NCBI GenBank assembly: GCA_023402275.1
Contig: JAEXCH010000015.1
Coordinates: forward strand, 1-64,000
Reading direction: 5' to 3'
Source: Methanobacteriota archaeon
GTDB taxonomy: Archaea; Thermoplasmatota; Thermoplasmata; Methanomassiliicoccales; Methanomethylophilaceae
DNA length: 64,000 bases
Positions 26,809 to 36,278 of the stretch are shown in pieces. The position numbers and the translations under genes are program-made. The notes beneath the pieces were generated by a model. That model saw only the letters and a list, made by a program, of their open reading frames with translations, did no database searches and had not been told where the DNA came from. Numbering within the stretch: the first letter of the stretch is position 1; every line of letters begins with the position of its first letter.

Positions 26809-28702
26809 ATCTTATCACAGCTTTCACACTGCTCGCAAGCTTATCTGCGTTCAGTTCATCGAGTTTGAAATACGTACCCTCCAATTCTCTGGCCAGTTTC
26901 ATAGCATGATCGAACCTTGCGAATCCTGTCCCGGCATCGATTATTATCCATCTCACACCGGGTATCTTCATGTCCTTGGCCATTTCCAATACCTCTGCAT
27001 TTGCGTCCGCTCCGGGGGTGACAGGTACGTTTGCCCTACCATCGGTCACCATCACGATGTAGCACATCTCTCCGGGGTGTGATCTTGAATATATCGACAT
27101 GTAGGAATTGACCTTCAGCAGGGCCTCTCCTAAAGGTGTCTTTCCTCCTGTGGGAAGCTCTTCCAATTTCTTGTATGTGTATTCCACGGATTTGGTCGGT
27201 GGGAGTATCAATTCAGAGGAATCCCTTCTGAAGGCCATCATTGCCACTCTGTCCCTCTTGACATAGCTTTCCCTGAGCATGGAGAGGATCGCACCTTTCA
27301 CTGTCGCCATCCTTCTCCTTACACCTAATGAACCACTTGCATCAACTAGGAAGAGTATCGTGCATCCGCTTCTTCTCTCTCTTATCTTCTCTTTGATATC
27401 AGAGGATCTGATGCTTATGGCCAGGTCCCCCTTGTCCCTGGTCTTCTGATGAGGGGCGGCGGCACGTATGGTCGCATCGAAAGCTATATCGGATGTTCTT
27501 TCGGACGGGGTTCTTGAACGGGAGTATCTTCCTGTTCTGTCACTGCTTTCAACGACTGCCCTTCTGCCCATCCTGCTCTTGGTCTTGACCATCTTCTTTG
27601 CGGTACCTTCGGATAGGTAATCTATGACCCTGAATTGTTCACCGATCTCGAACAACATCTCATCCAGCATATTCTGGAAATCGGGATCCTCGGGAGGTTG
27701 TTCCTGCTCTTCCTGATCCTGTTCCTGCTCCTCCTGTTCAGGAGGTTCAGGTGGTTGTTCCTGCTCTTCCTGCTCATCTTCGGTCTCATCCTCTTGATCC
27801 TGTTCCTGCTCCTCCTGTTCAGGAGGTTCAGGGGGTTGAGTGTAATCCCTCCTGTGTATCAGGCACAAGGCTGCGGCTTCCTCGATGTCCTTTCTCATCA
27901 CCTCGTCCCTTCCGTTCAATGCGGCAAGGGCGATAGACGTGTTGATCATTGCTATGTCTCCCCTATGACCCTGAGCTCCGACCTTGGTACAGAGTTCGAC
28001 TATCACATTGACCAATTCATCCGAGATCGTGACCATGGGCAGAATTGCTTTGGCCCTTTCAAGACTTGATTCTATCTCTGCCTCCTCATCCCTGTATTTC
28101 GATGAGAATTTTTCAGGGTCTTCAATGAATTCAACGTTCCTTCTGAGAATCTCTCCTTTCTCATTATCCTCTTCCACGGACATCGCATAGGCACAAAGAT
28201 CGAAACGGTCTAGTATGTGAGAGCTTAGGTCGCTGTCCTCAGGATTCATGGATGCAATGACGAGAGTATCCGTCTCATATGATGAGGATACTCCCTCCCT
28301 TTCCAATATCACTTTCTTATTGTATATCGACTCCATCAGGGATATGAGCATGGATTGATCCATAAGGTTGACATCATCGATGTAAAGTATGTTGCCGTCA
28401 GCGGAATGGAGCAATCCCTTATTCACTCTGATGACCCCGTCAGCAAGAGTGGACTCTATGTCCATCCCTCCGAAAAGCTGTTCTTCTGTTACGTTAAGAG
28501 GTACATTGATCACTCTTCTCTCTGTTATTCCGTTTATTGATCTGGCAAGAGTTGTCTTGGCAACACCTGACGGTCCCCTGATCAGTACACTTCGTATCCT
28601 TTTGTTGGTGAGCGCACATAGTATCGCTCTCTTCGCATCATCCATACCTAGGACCGCGGAGAAAGGATATGATGTATGTTTGCTCACAGTGCCTGAAGAC
28701 AT
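26807..28702 (-). CDS. BchD/ChlD-like chelatase subunit (AAA+ and VWA)
   Basis: 631 residues. An N-terminal AAA+ module with Walker A IRGPSGVAKT (about 41-50) and Walker B ILYIDDVNLM; a Pro/Glu/Gln-rich acidic linker (about 288-341) built from a partly duplicated 27-residue unit; and a C-terminal von Willebrand A domain with the MIDAS motif FLVDASGSL (about 450) and VTDGRANV. This is the D-subunit architecture of Mg/Co chelatases. The AAA+ site looks intact, unlike many BchD proteins in which it is degenerate. Its start overlaps the BchI-like gene by 19 bp. It would drive a CobN-type large subunit with ATP. Confidence 0.88.
   Translation of the reverse strand: MSSGTVSKHTSYPFSAVLGMDDAKRAILCALTNKRIRSVLIRGPSGVAKTTLARSINGITERRVINVPLNVTEEQLFGGMDIESTLADGVIRVNKGLLHSADGNILYIDDVNLMDQSMLISLMESIYNKKVILEREGVSSSYETDTLVIASMNPEDSDLSSHILDRFDLCAYAMSVEEDNEKGEILRRNVEFIEDPEKFSSKYRDEEAEIESSLERAKAILPMVTISDELVNVIVELCTKVGAQGHRGDIAMINTSIALAALNGRDEVMRKDIEEAAALCLIHRRDYTQPPEPPEQEEQEQDQEDETEDEQEEQEQPPEPPEQEEQEQDQEEQEQPPEDPDFQNMLDEMLFEIGEQFRVIDYLSEGTAKKMVKTKSRMGRRAVVESSDRTGRYSRSRTPSERTSDIAFDATIRAAAPHQKTRDKGDLAISIRSSDIKEKIRERRSGCTILFLVDASGSLGVRRRMATVKGAILSMLRESYVKRDRVAMMAFRRDSSELILPPTKSVEYTYKKLEELPTGGKTPLGEALLKVNSYMSIYSRSHPGEMCYIVMVTDGRANVPVTPGADANAEVLEMAKDMKIPGVRWIIIDAGTGFARFDHAMKLARELEGTYFKLDELNADKLASSVKAVIR
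27714..27838. repeat. 81-bp-offset direct repeat in the BchD-like linker
   Basis: A 44-bp segment at 27714-27757 recurs at 27795-27838 with one mismatch, offset by 81 bp (27 codons), encoding PPEPPEQEEQEQDQE twice. Confidence 0.85.
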
Positions 28703-29715
28703 TCCTCCAACTCTCCGGCACTGAGACTGGAGTCCTCGAACGGACGTCTCCTTATACGGTGCGAGAGCACAAGGTCCGCAACGTCCCTTATATCGTCCTT
28801 GGTTATGTTCTCCCTTCCGTTCAGCGCAGCATTGGCCCTTGCGGCCTTCATCATCGTAATATCCGCTCTGTGTCCGTCCACACCGAAATGCGTGGTCACA
28901 CTCACGATCATATCGATGGAATCGTCATCCACAGGTATGGATGACAGTATACCTCTGGCATTGAGTATCTTTTCACGGGTATCCTTCATTTCCTGCATGG
29001 ACCCCTCTATGTACGCTTTCGGGTCCTCGTCGTACTTGAGTCTCCTTTTGACCACTTCTGCCCTGGTCTTTGTATCCTTCTCCCCTCTAACATCCACGGA
29101 TAATCCGAATCTATCAAGGAGTTGAGGTCTTAATTCCCCTTCTTCGGGATTCATTGTCCCCACAAGTATGAATTTGGACGGATGGCTGAATGATACTCCT
29201 TCCCTTTCTATATAATTCACTCCCATCGCTGCGGAGTCCAAAAGAAGATCGACAAGATGGTCATCGAGAAGATTGACCTCATCCACATACAATATGTTGC
29301 CGTTCGCCTGTGCGAGTATACCAGGTTCGAACCTCTTCTCTCCCGTTTTAAGTATGTGTTCTATGTCCAAGGTACCTGCGACCCTGTCCTCCGTTGCACT
29401 CAGAGGAAGTTCCACTACCTTTGTGCCTACAGTGTGAGGTTCCATGGATTCACCTTTGGACAGATGTTCCTTGCAATAAGGACACATGTTCTCCGGCTTT
29501 CCGAGATCGCATCTGAATACGCAGTTGCTTACGTTCTCCCTGTCAGGAAGTACCTGCGCCAATGATCTTACGGCAGTGGATTTAGCTGTACCTTTTTCTC
29601 CTTTGATGAGCACTCCTCCGATACCCGGATCCACTACATTGAGCAGAAGAGCCTTCTTCATCTTATCTTGGCCAACAATCCTGGTGAACGGGAATAGAAA
29701 ATAATCGTTGCTCAT
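28684..29715 (-). CDS. BchI/ChlI-like chelatase ATPase subunit
   Basis: 343 residues from ATG 29715 (GAGGAA just upstream; the in-frame TTG at 29727 is part of that region). AAA+ ATPase with Walker A KGEKGTAKST, a Cys-rich insertion ending CPYC that is typical of ChlI/BchI, Walker B ILYVDEVNLLDDHLVD and the MNPEEGELRPQLLDRFGL sensor region. It forms rings with the BchD-like subunit and powers metal movement by a CobN/BchH large subunit. Only one I/D pair is present in the window, but there are two CobN-like partners. Transcribed divergently from the first cobN, with an operator between. Confidence 0.92.
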   Translation of the reverse strand: MSNDYFLFPFTRIVGQDKMKKALLLNVVDPGIGGVLIKGEKGTAKSTAVRSLAQVLPDRENVSNCVFRCDLGKPENMCPYCKEHLSKGESMEPHTVGTKVVELPLSATEDRVAGTLDIEHILKTGEKRFEPGILAQANGNILYVDEVNLLDDHLVDLLLDSAAMGVNYIEREGVSFSHPSKFILVGTMNPEEGELRPQLLDRFGLSVDVRGEKDTKTRAEVVKRRLKYDEDPKAYIEGSMQEMKDTREKILNARGILSSIPVDDDSIDMIVSVTTHFGVDGHRADITMMKAARANAALNGRENITKDDIRDVADLVLSHRIRRRPFEDSSLSAGELEECLQAL

Positions 29716-29743
29716 ACAATTCCTCAAATATCATCAAATGTAT

Positions 29744-29760
29744 TTGGACGTATAATCCAA
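29744..29760. promoter_or_regulatory. Operator between bchI-like and cobN-1
   Basis: TTGGA-CGTATAA-TCCAA, exact match. It is 28 bp from the bchI-like ATG and 34 bp from the cobN-1 ATG, so it could control both directions. Confidence 0.8.
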
Positions 29761-29794
29761 CTTAACACTTAATAAATTTACTACGGGTATATCC

Positions 29795-32700
29795 ATGAAA
29801 ATCGTCAACATCTCCGTCAACAGCACTGATCCCAAGACAATGATCCCTCCCGCAAAGGAACTGATAAAAGAATATGGATTGGACATCGATCTTCATTGTT
29901 GGGACAGTTATGAATTAGATGACGATCTTCTGAAATATCAGGAACTTTTGAGGATCACAAAGGATGCCGACCTCATAATAATGAGGTGCATGACCGATCC
30001 AACAAGACTCAACAGATTCGAGAAGTACGAAGGTGTACTCAAAGAGACCAAGGGTCTTGTTTTCATCCATTCCGGAAACGCAGATGTCAAGTTCGTTTAC
30101 AGGGACCTCTTCAGCGGTACGGACGAGGAATTCGTAGAGCTCGGAAAGTATGTAGGATACAGAGGAGCGGAGAACGATAAGGGATTGATACTTTGGTTGA
30201 ATAGAAGACTAGGCGGCCCTGACATAGCGGTCCCAGAACCTGTAAAACAGAGGAGCGACGGCATATATCATCCTGATCACAGCAGGGATGTCACTTTGGA
30301 AGATTACCTTAGGACATTGGATCCTGAAAAACTGACAGCTGGGTTGATGTTCACGGGAAGTTCATGGCTATTTGAGAATACCTTGCATATAGATTCTCTC
30401 ATACGAAGCATCGAATCCAAAGGATTGAATGTGATACCTGTTTTCTTCTCTACTCAGATAAGCAGCAGTCCCGATGGAGAGAAGGGAACCTCCAGACTCG
30501 TCAGACATTACCTTATGGACGGTGATTCGTCAAGGATAGACGTTCTGATAATGGCATCCCCGTTCTCTCAGCTTGTAAATTCAAGGGATTCTAGCGGCAT
30601 GAGTACTCCGGACGATGAGAACTTCTACAGATATCTGACCAATGTTCCGGTAATCCAGGCAATGACAGTGAGCGGTAAGTACACCGATTATGAGGACAAT
30701 GCTCTGGGACTGAATAAGAACGAGATCTATGCTCAGGTTTCCTGGCCGGAAGTTGACGGACAGATAATAAGCGTTCCGATAGGAGCATCGGAAGAAAGGA
30801 GTAAGAGCATCAGGAAATTCACACCTATAGACAACAGGATCGAACATATTTCGGATCTGGCAAAGAACTGGGCAATACTAAGGAATACACCGATATCGGA
30901 AAGGAAGGTAGCCATACTCCTGTATCAATCAAGACCGGACTCGGGAAGGATCGGGAGTGCAGCAGGATTGGACACCTTGGAAAGTGTCAGTGACATATTG
31001 CAGAAGATGTCCTCGCTTGGCTATGATGTTGATAACGTTCCTTCCAACGGAAAGGAACTGATAACCGAACTCTTGAATGGGGTCACCAACGATCTTGAAT
31101 GGATGTCGTCGGATGAGGTGAAGAAGAAAGCTGTCGGTCTGGTGGCAAAGGAAGAATACCTCAAGGATTTTGACCCTCTTTTCGAATTCAATAAGAAACA
31201 GATAACAGAGAACTGGGGAGAGCCGATAGGCAGCGTCTGCGTTGATTCCGATAAGATGGTCATCCCCGGTGTTATCAAAGGAAATGTCTTCATCGGATAT
31301 CAACCGCTGAGGGCATGGTTCGACCAGATGGATGCCGTGTATCACGATCCGATAATGCCTATGCCCCATCAATATCTGGAATATTACAGATGGCTGCAGA
31401 ACGAGTTCGGTGTTCAGGTAGTGGTCCATGTCGGTACCCATGGTACTCTGGAATGGCTTCCTGGAAAGAACGTTGGAATGTCAGGGAAATGTTATCCGGA
31501 TGTCGTACTGAACAGCATACCCCACATCTACCCGTATGTGATAGATGATCCTGGAGAGGGGATACAGACAAAAAGAAGATCGGAGGCCGTTGTGATAGGA
31601 CATATGTGCCCAACCATGGCACGTGCCGGGACATATGATGACCTTGCGCCGATCGAGGTTCCGTTACAGGAATATTTCAGATTCAGGAATTCTGCAACTG
31701 AAGATAGAAAAAGAACACTTGTCGAAGAGATATATGAAGCAGCAAAGGAAGCAGATCTTTTCGATGATCTTGGTGTCCCGGCGGATATGACCGCGAGTGA
31801 GTTCGACAGCTACCTGCCGGAATTACATGACTACCTTACAGAGGTCAGAGAGGCCTTAGTGAGAGACGGCCTTCACATAATGGGAAGAGTACCTGCAGGC
31901 AACCGTCTGCACGAGAACATATACTCCCTTATGCGCCTCAGGAACGGATCCGTGCCGTCACTAAGGACCGCTCTCTCGGGAGTGATGGGGATCGATATCG
32001 AATCAGCATTGGACGACCCCAGCGGTTACACTGAGGGGGAATTGAACAGTATGCTCATAGAGAAGGTCGATGAAGCATACATGGAAATGATAATCAGGAT
32101 GGGTGAATTGGAATACGATACGGAAAAATGTCTGAAAAGTATCGAAGAGATATACGGAGGAGTGTCTGATGCACTCATTGAATCATTGGGATACGCATGC
32201 AAGAAACTTATTCCGAACCTTAGAAGGATGACCGATGAGGTCACCAATCTCCTGGATGGTTTCGATGGTCAATATGTCCTTCCCGGTCCGTCAGGTGCAC
32301 CCACGAGAGGAGGTGCGGACCTTTTGCCTATGGGGCGCAACTACTACGGAGTGGATCCCAGCATGGTCCCGAGCAGGGCCGCATGGTCAACCGGAGTGAA
32401 GATGGCAGAACAGATGATAGCTAAATATGTCGATGAGAAAGGACACTATCCGAAAGAGGTCGGATTCATAATCTGGGCAACTGATACGATGAAGACCAGC
32501 GGTGATGATCTCGCCTACATCCTATGGCTGATGGGGATCAGACCGGTATGGTCCAAGATCAGCGGACATGTTATCGATCTCGAAGTAGTACCGATATCCG
32601 AACTAAAAAGACCCAGACTTGACGTTACGGTCAGGATAACAGGATTATTCAGGGATACTTTCCCTAATCTCATAGACATAATAGATGATGCTGTCAAGAT

Positions 32701-33550
32701 CATATCAGAACTTGATGAGGGAGAGGAAGAGAACTATCTCGCAGCAAATCTCAGAAAGGATATAATCGAATGTGTCGAAAAGGGAATACCTATTGACGAA
32801 GCAAGAAGGAGGTCTTCCGTAAGAGTATTCGGTTCCCCTCCGGGAGCTTATGGTCCGGGAGTGAACCATGCGATAGAATCAGGAGAATGGAAAACGGTCC
32901 AGGACCTTGCGGACATATACGTATCATGGGGCAGTTACGGTTATGGAAGGGATCTTTACGGAGAAGGGATGAAAGAGGAATTCGTAAAAAGATTCAGCAA
33001 GGTCGGGGTCACCATAAAGAACATGCCTGACCGAGAGATCGATCTTCTTGACATAGATGACGTCTACGGATACCTCGGGGGATTGAACGCCTTCGTCAAG
33101 ACATACGGAGATCCGGATGCTATGTCATTCATGGGTGACAGTTCCGATCCCGACAAAGTTAAGATCAGAGAGACGAAGGAAGAGATGAGATTCGTCTTCA
33201 GAAGCAAGATACTGAATCCCAAGTTCCTCAACGGATTGAAGGAACACGGTTACAGAGGTGTCACGGAACTCGCTAAACTTACCGAATACATGTTGGGGTG
33301 GGATGCGACATCCGATGCAATTGATGATTGGATGTATGAGAAGGTATCCGAGAAATTCCTTTTTGACGAGGATACACGCAAATGGATGGAGGAAGAGAAT
33401 CCCTATGCGGTCATGGACATGCTCAACAGACTGCAGGAAGCGATCAGCAGGGGGTTGTGGGATGCCAAGGATACCACACTTGAGAAACTGGAACAGCTTT
33501 ACCTTGATCTTGAGGAAAGATTGGAGATGCTCACTGACCGCGACCATTGA
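29795..33550 (+). CDS. cobN: CobN/BchH-like chelatase large subunit, copy 1
   Basis: 1251 residues, the usual CobN length. The most conserved core is MPHQYLEYYRWL followed by VHVGTHGTLEWLPGK (about 545-558) with histidines presumed to act at the tetrapyrrole/metal site, then YPYVIDDPGEGIQ and GHMCPTMARAGTYDD. Later, WATDTMKTSGDDLAYILWLMG and VTVRITGLFRDTFPN are shared with cobN-2. In aerobic bacteria CobN inserts cobalt into hydrogenobyrinate diamide. Here the early CbiX route exists, so another metal or reverse reaction is likely. Close homologues such as HmuS of Bacteroidota are associated with haem uptake. It converges on the DrrB-like gene with no spacer. Confidence 0.88.
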   Translation: MKIVNISVNSTDPKTMIPPAKELIKEYGLDIDLHCWDSYELDDDLLKYQELLRITKDADLIIMRCMTDPTRLNRFEKYEGVLKETKGLVFIHSGNADVKFVYRDLFSGTDEEFVELGKYVGYRGAENDKGLILWLNRRLGGPDIAVPEPVKQRSDGIYHPDHSRDVTLEDYLRTLDPEKLTAGLMFTGSSWLFENTLHIDSLIRSIESKGLNVIPVFFSTQISSSPDGEKGTSRLVRHYLMDGDSSRIDVLIMASPFSQLVNSRDSSGMSTPDDENFYRYLTNVPVIQAMTVSGKYTDYEDNALGLNKNEIYAQVSWPEVDGQIISVPIGASEERSKSIRKFTPIDNRIEHISDLAKNWAILRNTPISERKVAILLYQSRPDSGRIGSAAGLDTLESVSDILQKMSSLGYDVDNVPSNGKELITELLNGVTNDLEWMSSDEVKKKAVGLVAKEEYLKDFDPLFEFNKKQITENWGEPIGSVCVDSDKMVIPGVIKGNVFIGYQPLRAWFDQMDAVYHDPIMPMPHQYLEYYRWLQNEFGVQVVVHVGTHGTLEWLPGKNVGMSGKCYPDVVLNSIPHIYPYVIDDPGEGIQTKRRSEAVVIGHMCPTMARAGTYDDLAPIEVPLQEYFRFRNSATEDRKRTLVEEIYEAAKEADLFDDLGVPADMTASEFDSYLPELHDYLTEVREALVRDGLHIMGRVPAGNRLHENIYSLMRLRNGSVPSLRTALSGVMGIDIESALDDPSGYTEGELNSMLIEKVDEAYMEMIIRMGELEYDTEKCLKSIEEIYGGVSDALIESLGYACKKLIPNLRRMTDEVTNLLDGFDGQYVLPGPSGAPTRGGADLLPMGRNYYGVDPSMVPSRAAWSTGVKMAEQMIAKYVDEKGHYPKEVGFIIWATDTMKTSGDDLAYILWLMGIRPVWSKISGHVIDLEVVPISELKRPRLDVTVRITGLFRDTFPNLIDIIDDAVKIISELDEGEEENYLAANLRKDIIECVEKGIPIDEARRRSSVRVFGSPPGAYGPGVNHAIESGEWKTVQDLADIYVSWGSYGYGRDLYGEGMKEEFVKRFSKVGVTIKNMPDREIDLLDIDDVYGYLGGLNAFVKTYGDPDAMSFMGDSSDPDKVKIRETKEEMRFVFRSKILNPKFLNGLKEHGYRGVTELAKLTEYMLGWDATSDAIDDWMYEKVSEKFLFDEDTRKWMEEENPYAVMDMLNRLQEAISRGLWDAKDTTLEKLEQLYLDLEERLEMLTDRDH

Positions 33551-34318
33551 TCAGGAGTATCTTCCTGTTTTTATGATGTAATAATCAAGTATGAAGAATG
33601 CTGCGCAATATGCCAACAGCAATACAACAGATAACCATGGTATTGCCTGATCCAGCATAACCGCCCTTATCGCTTGTGTAGGGTGTGTCAGAGGAAGAGC
33701 ATATATCGCATATCCGAAGACCGACGGTACGGCAGATACGTTGAATATCGTACCGCATAGGAAGGTCATTGGAACTATCACCAGACTTGAGAAGACAGTC
33801 AAGGAATTATGTTTCTTGGCCACAAGACCCGCCAACACTCCCAATAGAGAGAAGGTCAGGGATGCAAGGAATATCAACAGGATCAGTGCAAGATTGATCG
33901 TTATATCAGGTGCTATCAGCTTTCCGATTATGAGTATTATTGTGCAACTGCACATACCTCTTAGAACACCTACCAAGGCCTTACCAAGAACGACGGAAGA
34001 TGTCCTTATCGGACACAGGAGAAGTTCATCGAAACTCGTGTAGAAGAGCTTCTGTATCAATATCTTCGATGATATGAAACTGAATGTAGAGGATAGGGTT
34101 GCCATTGACACAATACCGGGTATTATGAATCTCATGTAATCATCGACACCACCCTGCATATTGCTTCCAAGACCGTATCCGAATGCGATAAGATACAGAA
34201 GTGGACCGACCAAACAGGAGATCAATATCTGAATTATGTTCTCTTTGAAATAACAGAGATCGGCCCAAGCTACCCTATATGTCTCATCAATCACTCTTGG
34301 GAATCTCAAATTGATCAC
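33551..34318 (-). CDS. ABC-2 type permease (DrrB-like), copy 1
   Basis: 255 residues, six predicted helices. It opens with VAWADLCYFKENIIQILISCLVG and contains LLLCPIRTSSVVLGKALVG and MTFLCGTIFNVSAVP, the ABC-2 permease signature region. The GTG start lies inside the end of the ATPase gene; a GTG at 34294 is an alternative. Partner of the ATPase at 34287. ABC-2 systems of this type export lipids, drugs or natural products. Very similar to the permease at 53823, which also accompanies a cobN. Last gene of the minus operon beginning with the binding protein at 38774. Confidence 0.85.
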   Translation of the reverse strand: MINLRFPRVIDETYRVAWADLCYFKENIIQILISCLVGPLLYLIAFGYGLGSNMQGGVDDYMRFIIPGIVSMATLSSTFSFISSKILIQKLFYTSFDELLLCPIRTSSVVLGKALVGVLRGMCSCTIILIIGKLIAPDITINLALILLIFLASLTFSLLGVLAGLVAKKHNSLTVFSSLVIVPMTFLCGTIFNVSAVPSVFGYAIYALPLTHPTQAIRAVMLDQAIPWLSVVLLLAYCAAFFILDYYIIKTGRYS

Positions 34319-35180
34319 CTCTCGTTTTATATTCTTCTCCGGTCACTTTGAGGAACACATCCTCCAACGTTGTCTTTCTCAGTGACATCGTAGAATCACC
34401 TTCATCAAGGGTTGCCATGAAATCCTTCCCTGATTGTCTGTCTGGGAAGTGTTTGGTGACCCTTTTCCCATCGGGCCCGGAATATTCCACAGTCATATAG
34501 CCTATAGAATTGCAAAGCTCCTTAGGTGATCCTTCAGCAACGATCCTGCCAAGATTCACAACTGCAACCCTGTGACAGAGGTCCTCTGCCTCCTCGATAT
34601 AGTGAGTAGTTAGGAATATAGTAGTACCAGCAAGATTGAGCTGTCTGATCAGGTCCCATAACATGTGTCTGGATTTTGTATCAAGTCCTGCAGTAGGCTC
34701 ATCCAGGAAGAGTATCTTTGGACTATGGATGATAGAACAGATTATCGACACTCTTCTTTTCCATCCTCCGGATAACTCAGTGATCTTCTTGTTCATGTAT
34801 GGTTCCAATCCCATGAGATCGGACAATTCCTTCATTCTGGATTCTATCTCCTTCGAAGGCATCTTATGTAGCATGGCATGATGTTTGATGTTCTGCCTGA
34901 CCGAGATATCCTTATCCAGACTGATGTGCTGCTGGCTGACTCCTATGGACGCCTTTGCGGATGTGAGGTCCTTATCAATATCGAAACCATTGATGTATAT
35001 CTTTCCGGATGTGGGTCTGATCATCGTTGTGAGCATCCTGATGCTCGTGGTCTTACCTGCTCCGTTCGGCCCGAGAAATCCGAATATCTCGCCCTCATTG
35101 ACCTCTATATCTATACCTTTGACAGCTTCGAATCCGTCAAATGATTTCTTGATATCCTCTGCCTTTATCACAACATTCAT
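34287..35180 (-). CDS. ABC-2 exporter ATPase (DrrA-like), copy 1
   Basis: 297 residues from ATG 35180, chosen by alignment with the paralogues at 39077 and 52948; ATG 35207, overlapping the permease stop, is the alternative. Walker A GPNGAGKTT, Q-loop SQQHISLD, signature LSGGWKRR and Walker B ILFLDEPTAGLD are intact. DrrA/NodI-type C-terminal extension is present (EEYKTRGDQFE). With the permease at 33551 it forms an efflux pump. It follows two FecCD importer genes in the same operon, an unusual mix of import and export. Confidence 0.88.
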   Translation of the reverse strand: MNVVIKAEDIKKSFDGFEAVKGIDIEVNEGEIFGFLGPNGAGKTTSIRMLTTMIRPTSGKIYINGFDIDKDLTSAKASIGVSQQHISLDKDISVRQNIKHHAMLHKMPSKEIESRMKELSDLMGLEPYMNKKITELSGGWKRRVSIICSIIHSPKILFLDEPTAGLDTKSRHMLWDLIRQLNLAGTTIFLTTHYIEEAEDLCHRVAVVNLGRIVAEGSPKELCNSIGYMTVEYSGPDGKRVTKHFPDRQSGKDFMATLDEGDSTMSLRKTTLEDVFLKVTGEEYKTRGDQFEIPKSD

Positions 35181-35200
35181 TTTCGTATCAACTCTGGCAT

Positions 35201-36277
35201 TCACCATGCGCTTTTCTTCTGTCTTATCAGGAAGTACAGGAATATCGGACTTCCAATGAGAGCTGTTATGACCCCCACAGGAAGGCCGGTAGAACCTGCA
35301 TTCCTTGCGATACATTCAGCAGCAATTAACATCAGGCCCCCTACAGCAGCGGAACACGGGATCAGATATCTAGTGTTCGAACCAACGAATATTCTAGCGA
35401 TATGAGGAGCCACCAGACCCACGAATCCGATGGTCCCTGTGAAACACACTGCCGTTGCCGTTGCTATGGAAACCACAATCAGACATATTATCCTTAGCCT
35501 GGCGGGATTCACTCCCAAACTTGTGGCAGCCTCGTCCCCCGCAGACAGTACGTTGATGCTCTTCGACATTATCATTGAAAAAATCAATAGGAAGGCCATT
35601 GCACCCAACAGCATAGGTATGTTATCCCATGTGACCTTTCCGATAGACCCGACACCCCATATGTATATATCTGCAAGTGAATTTGGATCCGCAGTGAACT
35701 TCAGCAAAGATGTTGACGCCGTAAAAATATACATCACACCTATCCCGATCAATACCATCATAACGGGACTTGTTTTTCTGAATGTGGATATGAATATTAT
35801 GACGGCAGCGGGGATCAACGCGAAGATGAATGCGTTGATGATTAGGCCCGTATCTCCGCCGACGAATGGGAAGACACTGAAACCCAGTATCACATACAAT
35901 GTTACACCGAACAGTGCTCCTGAGGAGATTCCTGTTGTGTAAGGGTCGGCAAGTGGGTTCCGTATTATGCTCTGCATAATAGCACCTCCCACACCAAGTG
36001 TGGCACCTACAGCTACACCACCTATCGCTCTTGGCAGATTCATATCCCAAACGATCATATCTTTCAAACGTTCGACATATGTGATCGGTTGTACGCCCCT
36101 TATATGATCCATCAGGATATGATAGGTCTCTGTGAATCCCATCGGATACTGGGATATCGATATTGAAACTATTGAGACGATAAAGATGAGGATCAGCATG
36201 CCAGCAGTAAGCAAAACACTTTTTCGGAAGTGTCTTTTATATGCAACTCTGAGTGAACTATCTGACTCAGCATCCAT
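35201..36277 (-). CDS. FecCD-type metal-chelate permease, 1b
   Basis: 358 residues, about nine or ten helices. Diagnostic BtuC/FecCD motifs are RNPLADPYTTGISSGALFG, GDEAATSLGVNPARLR (coupling helix that contacts the ATPase) and GFVGLVAPHIARIFVG. Imports corrinoids, haem or ferric siderophores in related systems. It lies 1 bp from the related permease gene at 36279, so the pair probably forms a heterodimer. No FecE-type ATPase is in this operon. Confidence 0.9.
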   Translation of the reverse strand: MDAESDSSLRVAYKRHFRKSVLLTAGMLILIFIVSIVSISISQYPMGFTETYHILMDHIRGVQPITYVERLKDMIVWDMNLPRAIGGVAVGATLGVGGAIMQSIIRNPLADPYTTGISSGALFGVTLYVILGFSVFPFVGGDTGLIINAFIFALIPAAVIIFISTFRKTSPVMMVLIGIGVMYIFTASTSLLKFTADPNSLADIYIWGVGSIGKVTWDNIPMLLGAMAFLLIFSMIMSKSINVLSAGDEAATSLGVNPARLRIICLIVVSIATATAVCFTGTIGFVGLVAPHIARIFVGSNTRYLIPCSAAVGGLMLIAAECIARNAGSTGLPVGVITALIGSPIFLYFLIRQKKSAW

Positions 36278-36278
36278 C

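Noticed and set aside
27690..27840. CRISPR-like repeat
   Set aside because: Only two copies, in frame, encoding an acidic linker; no spacers.
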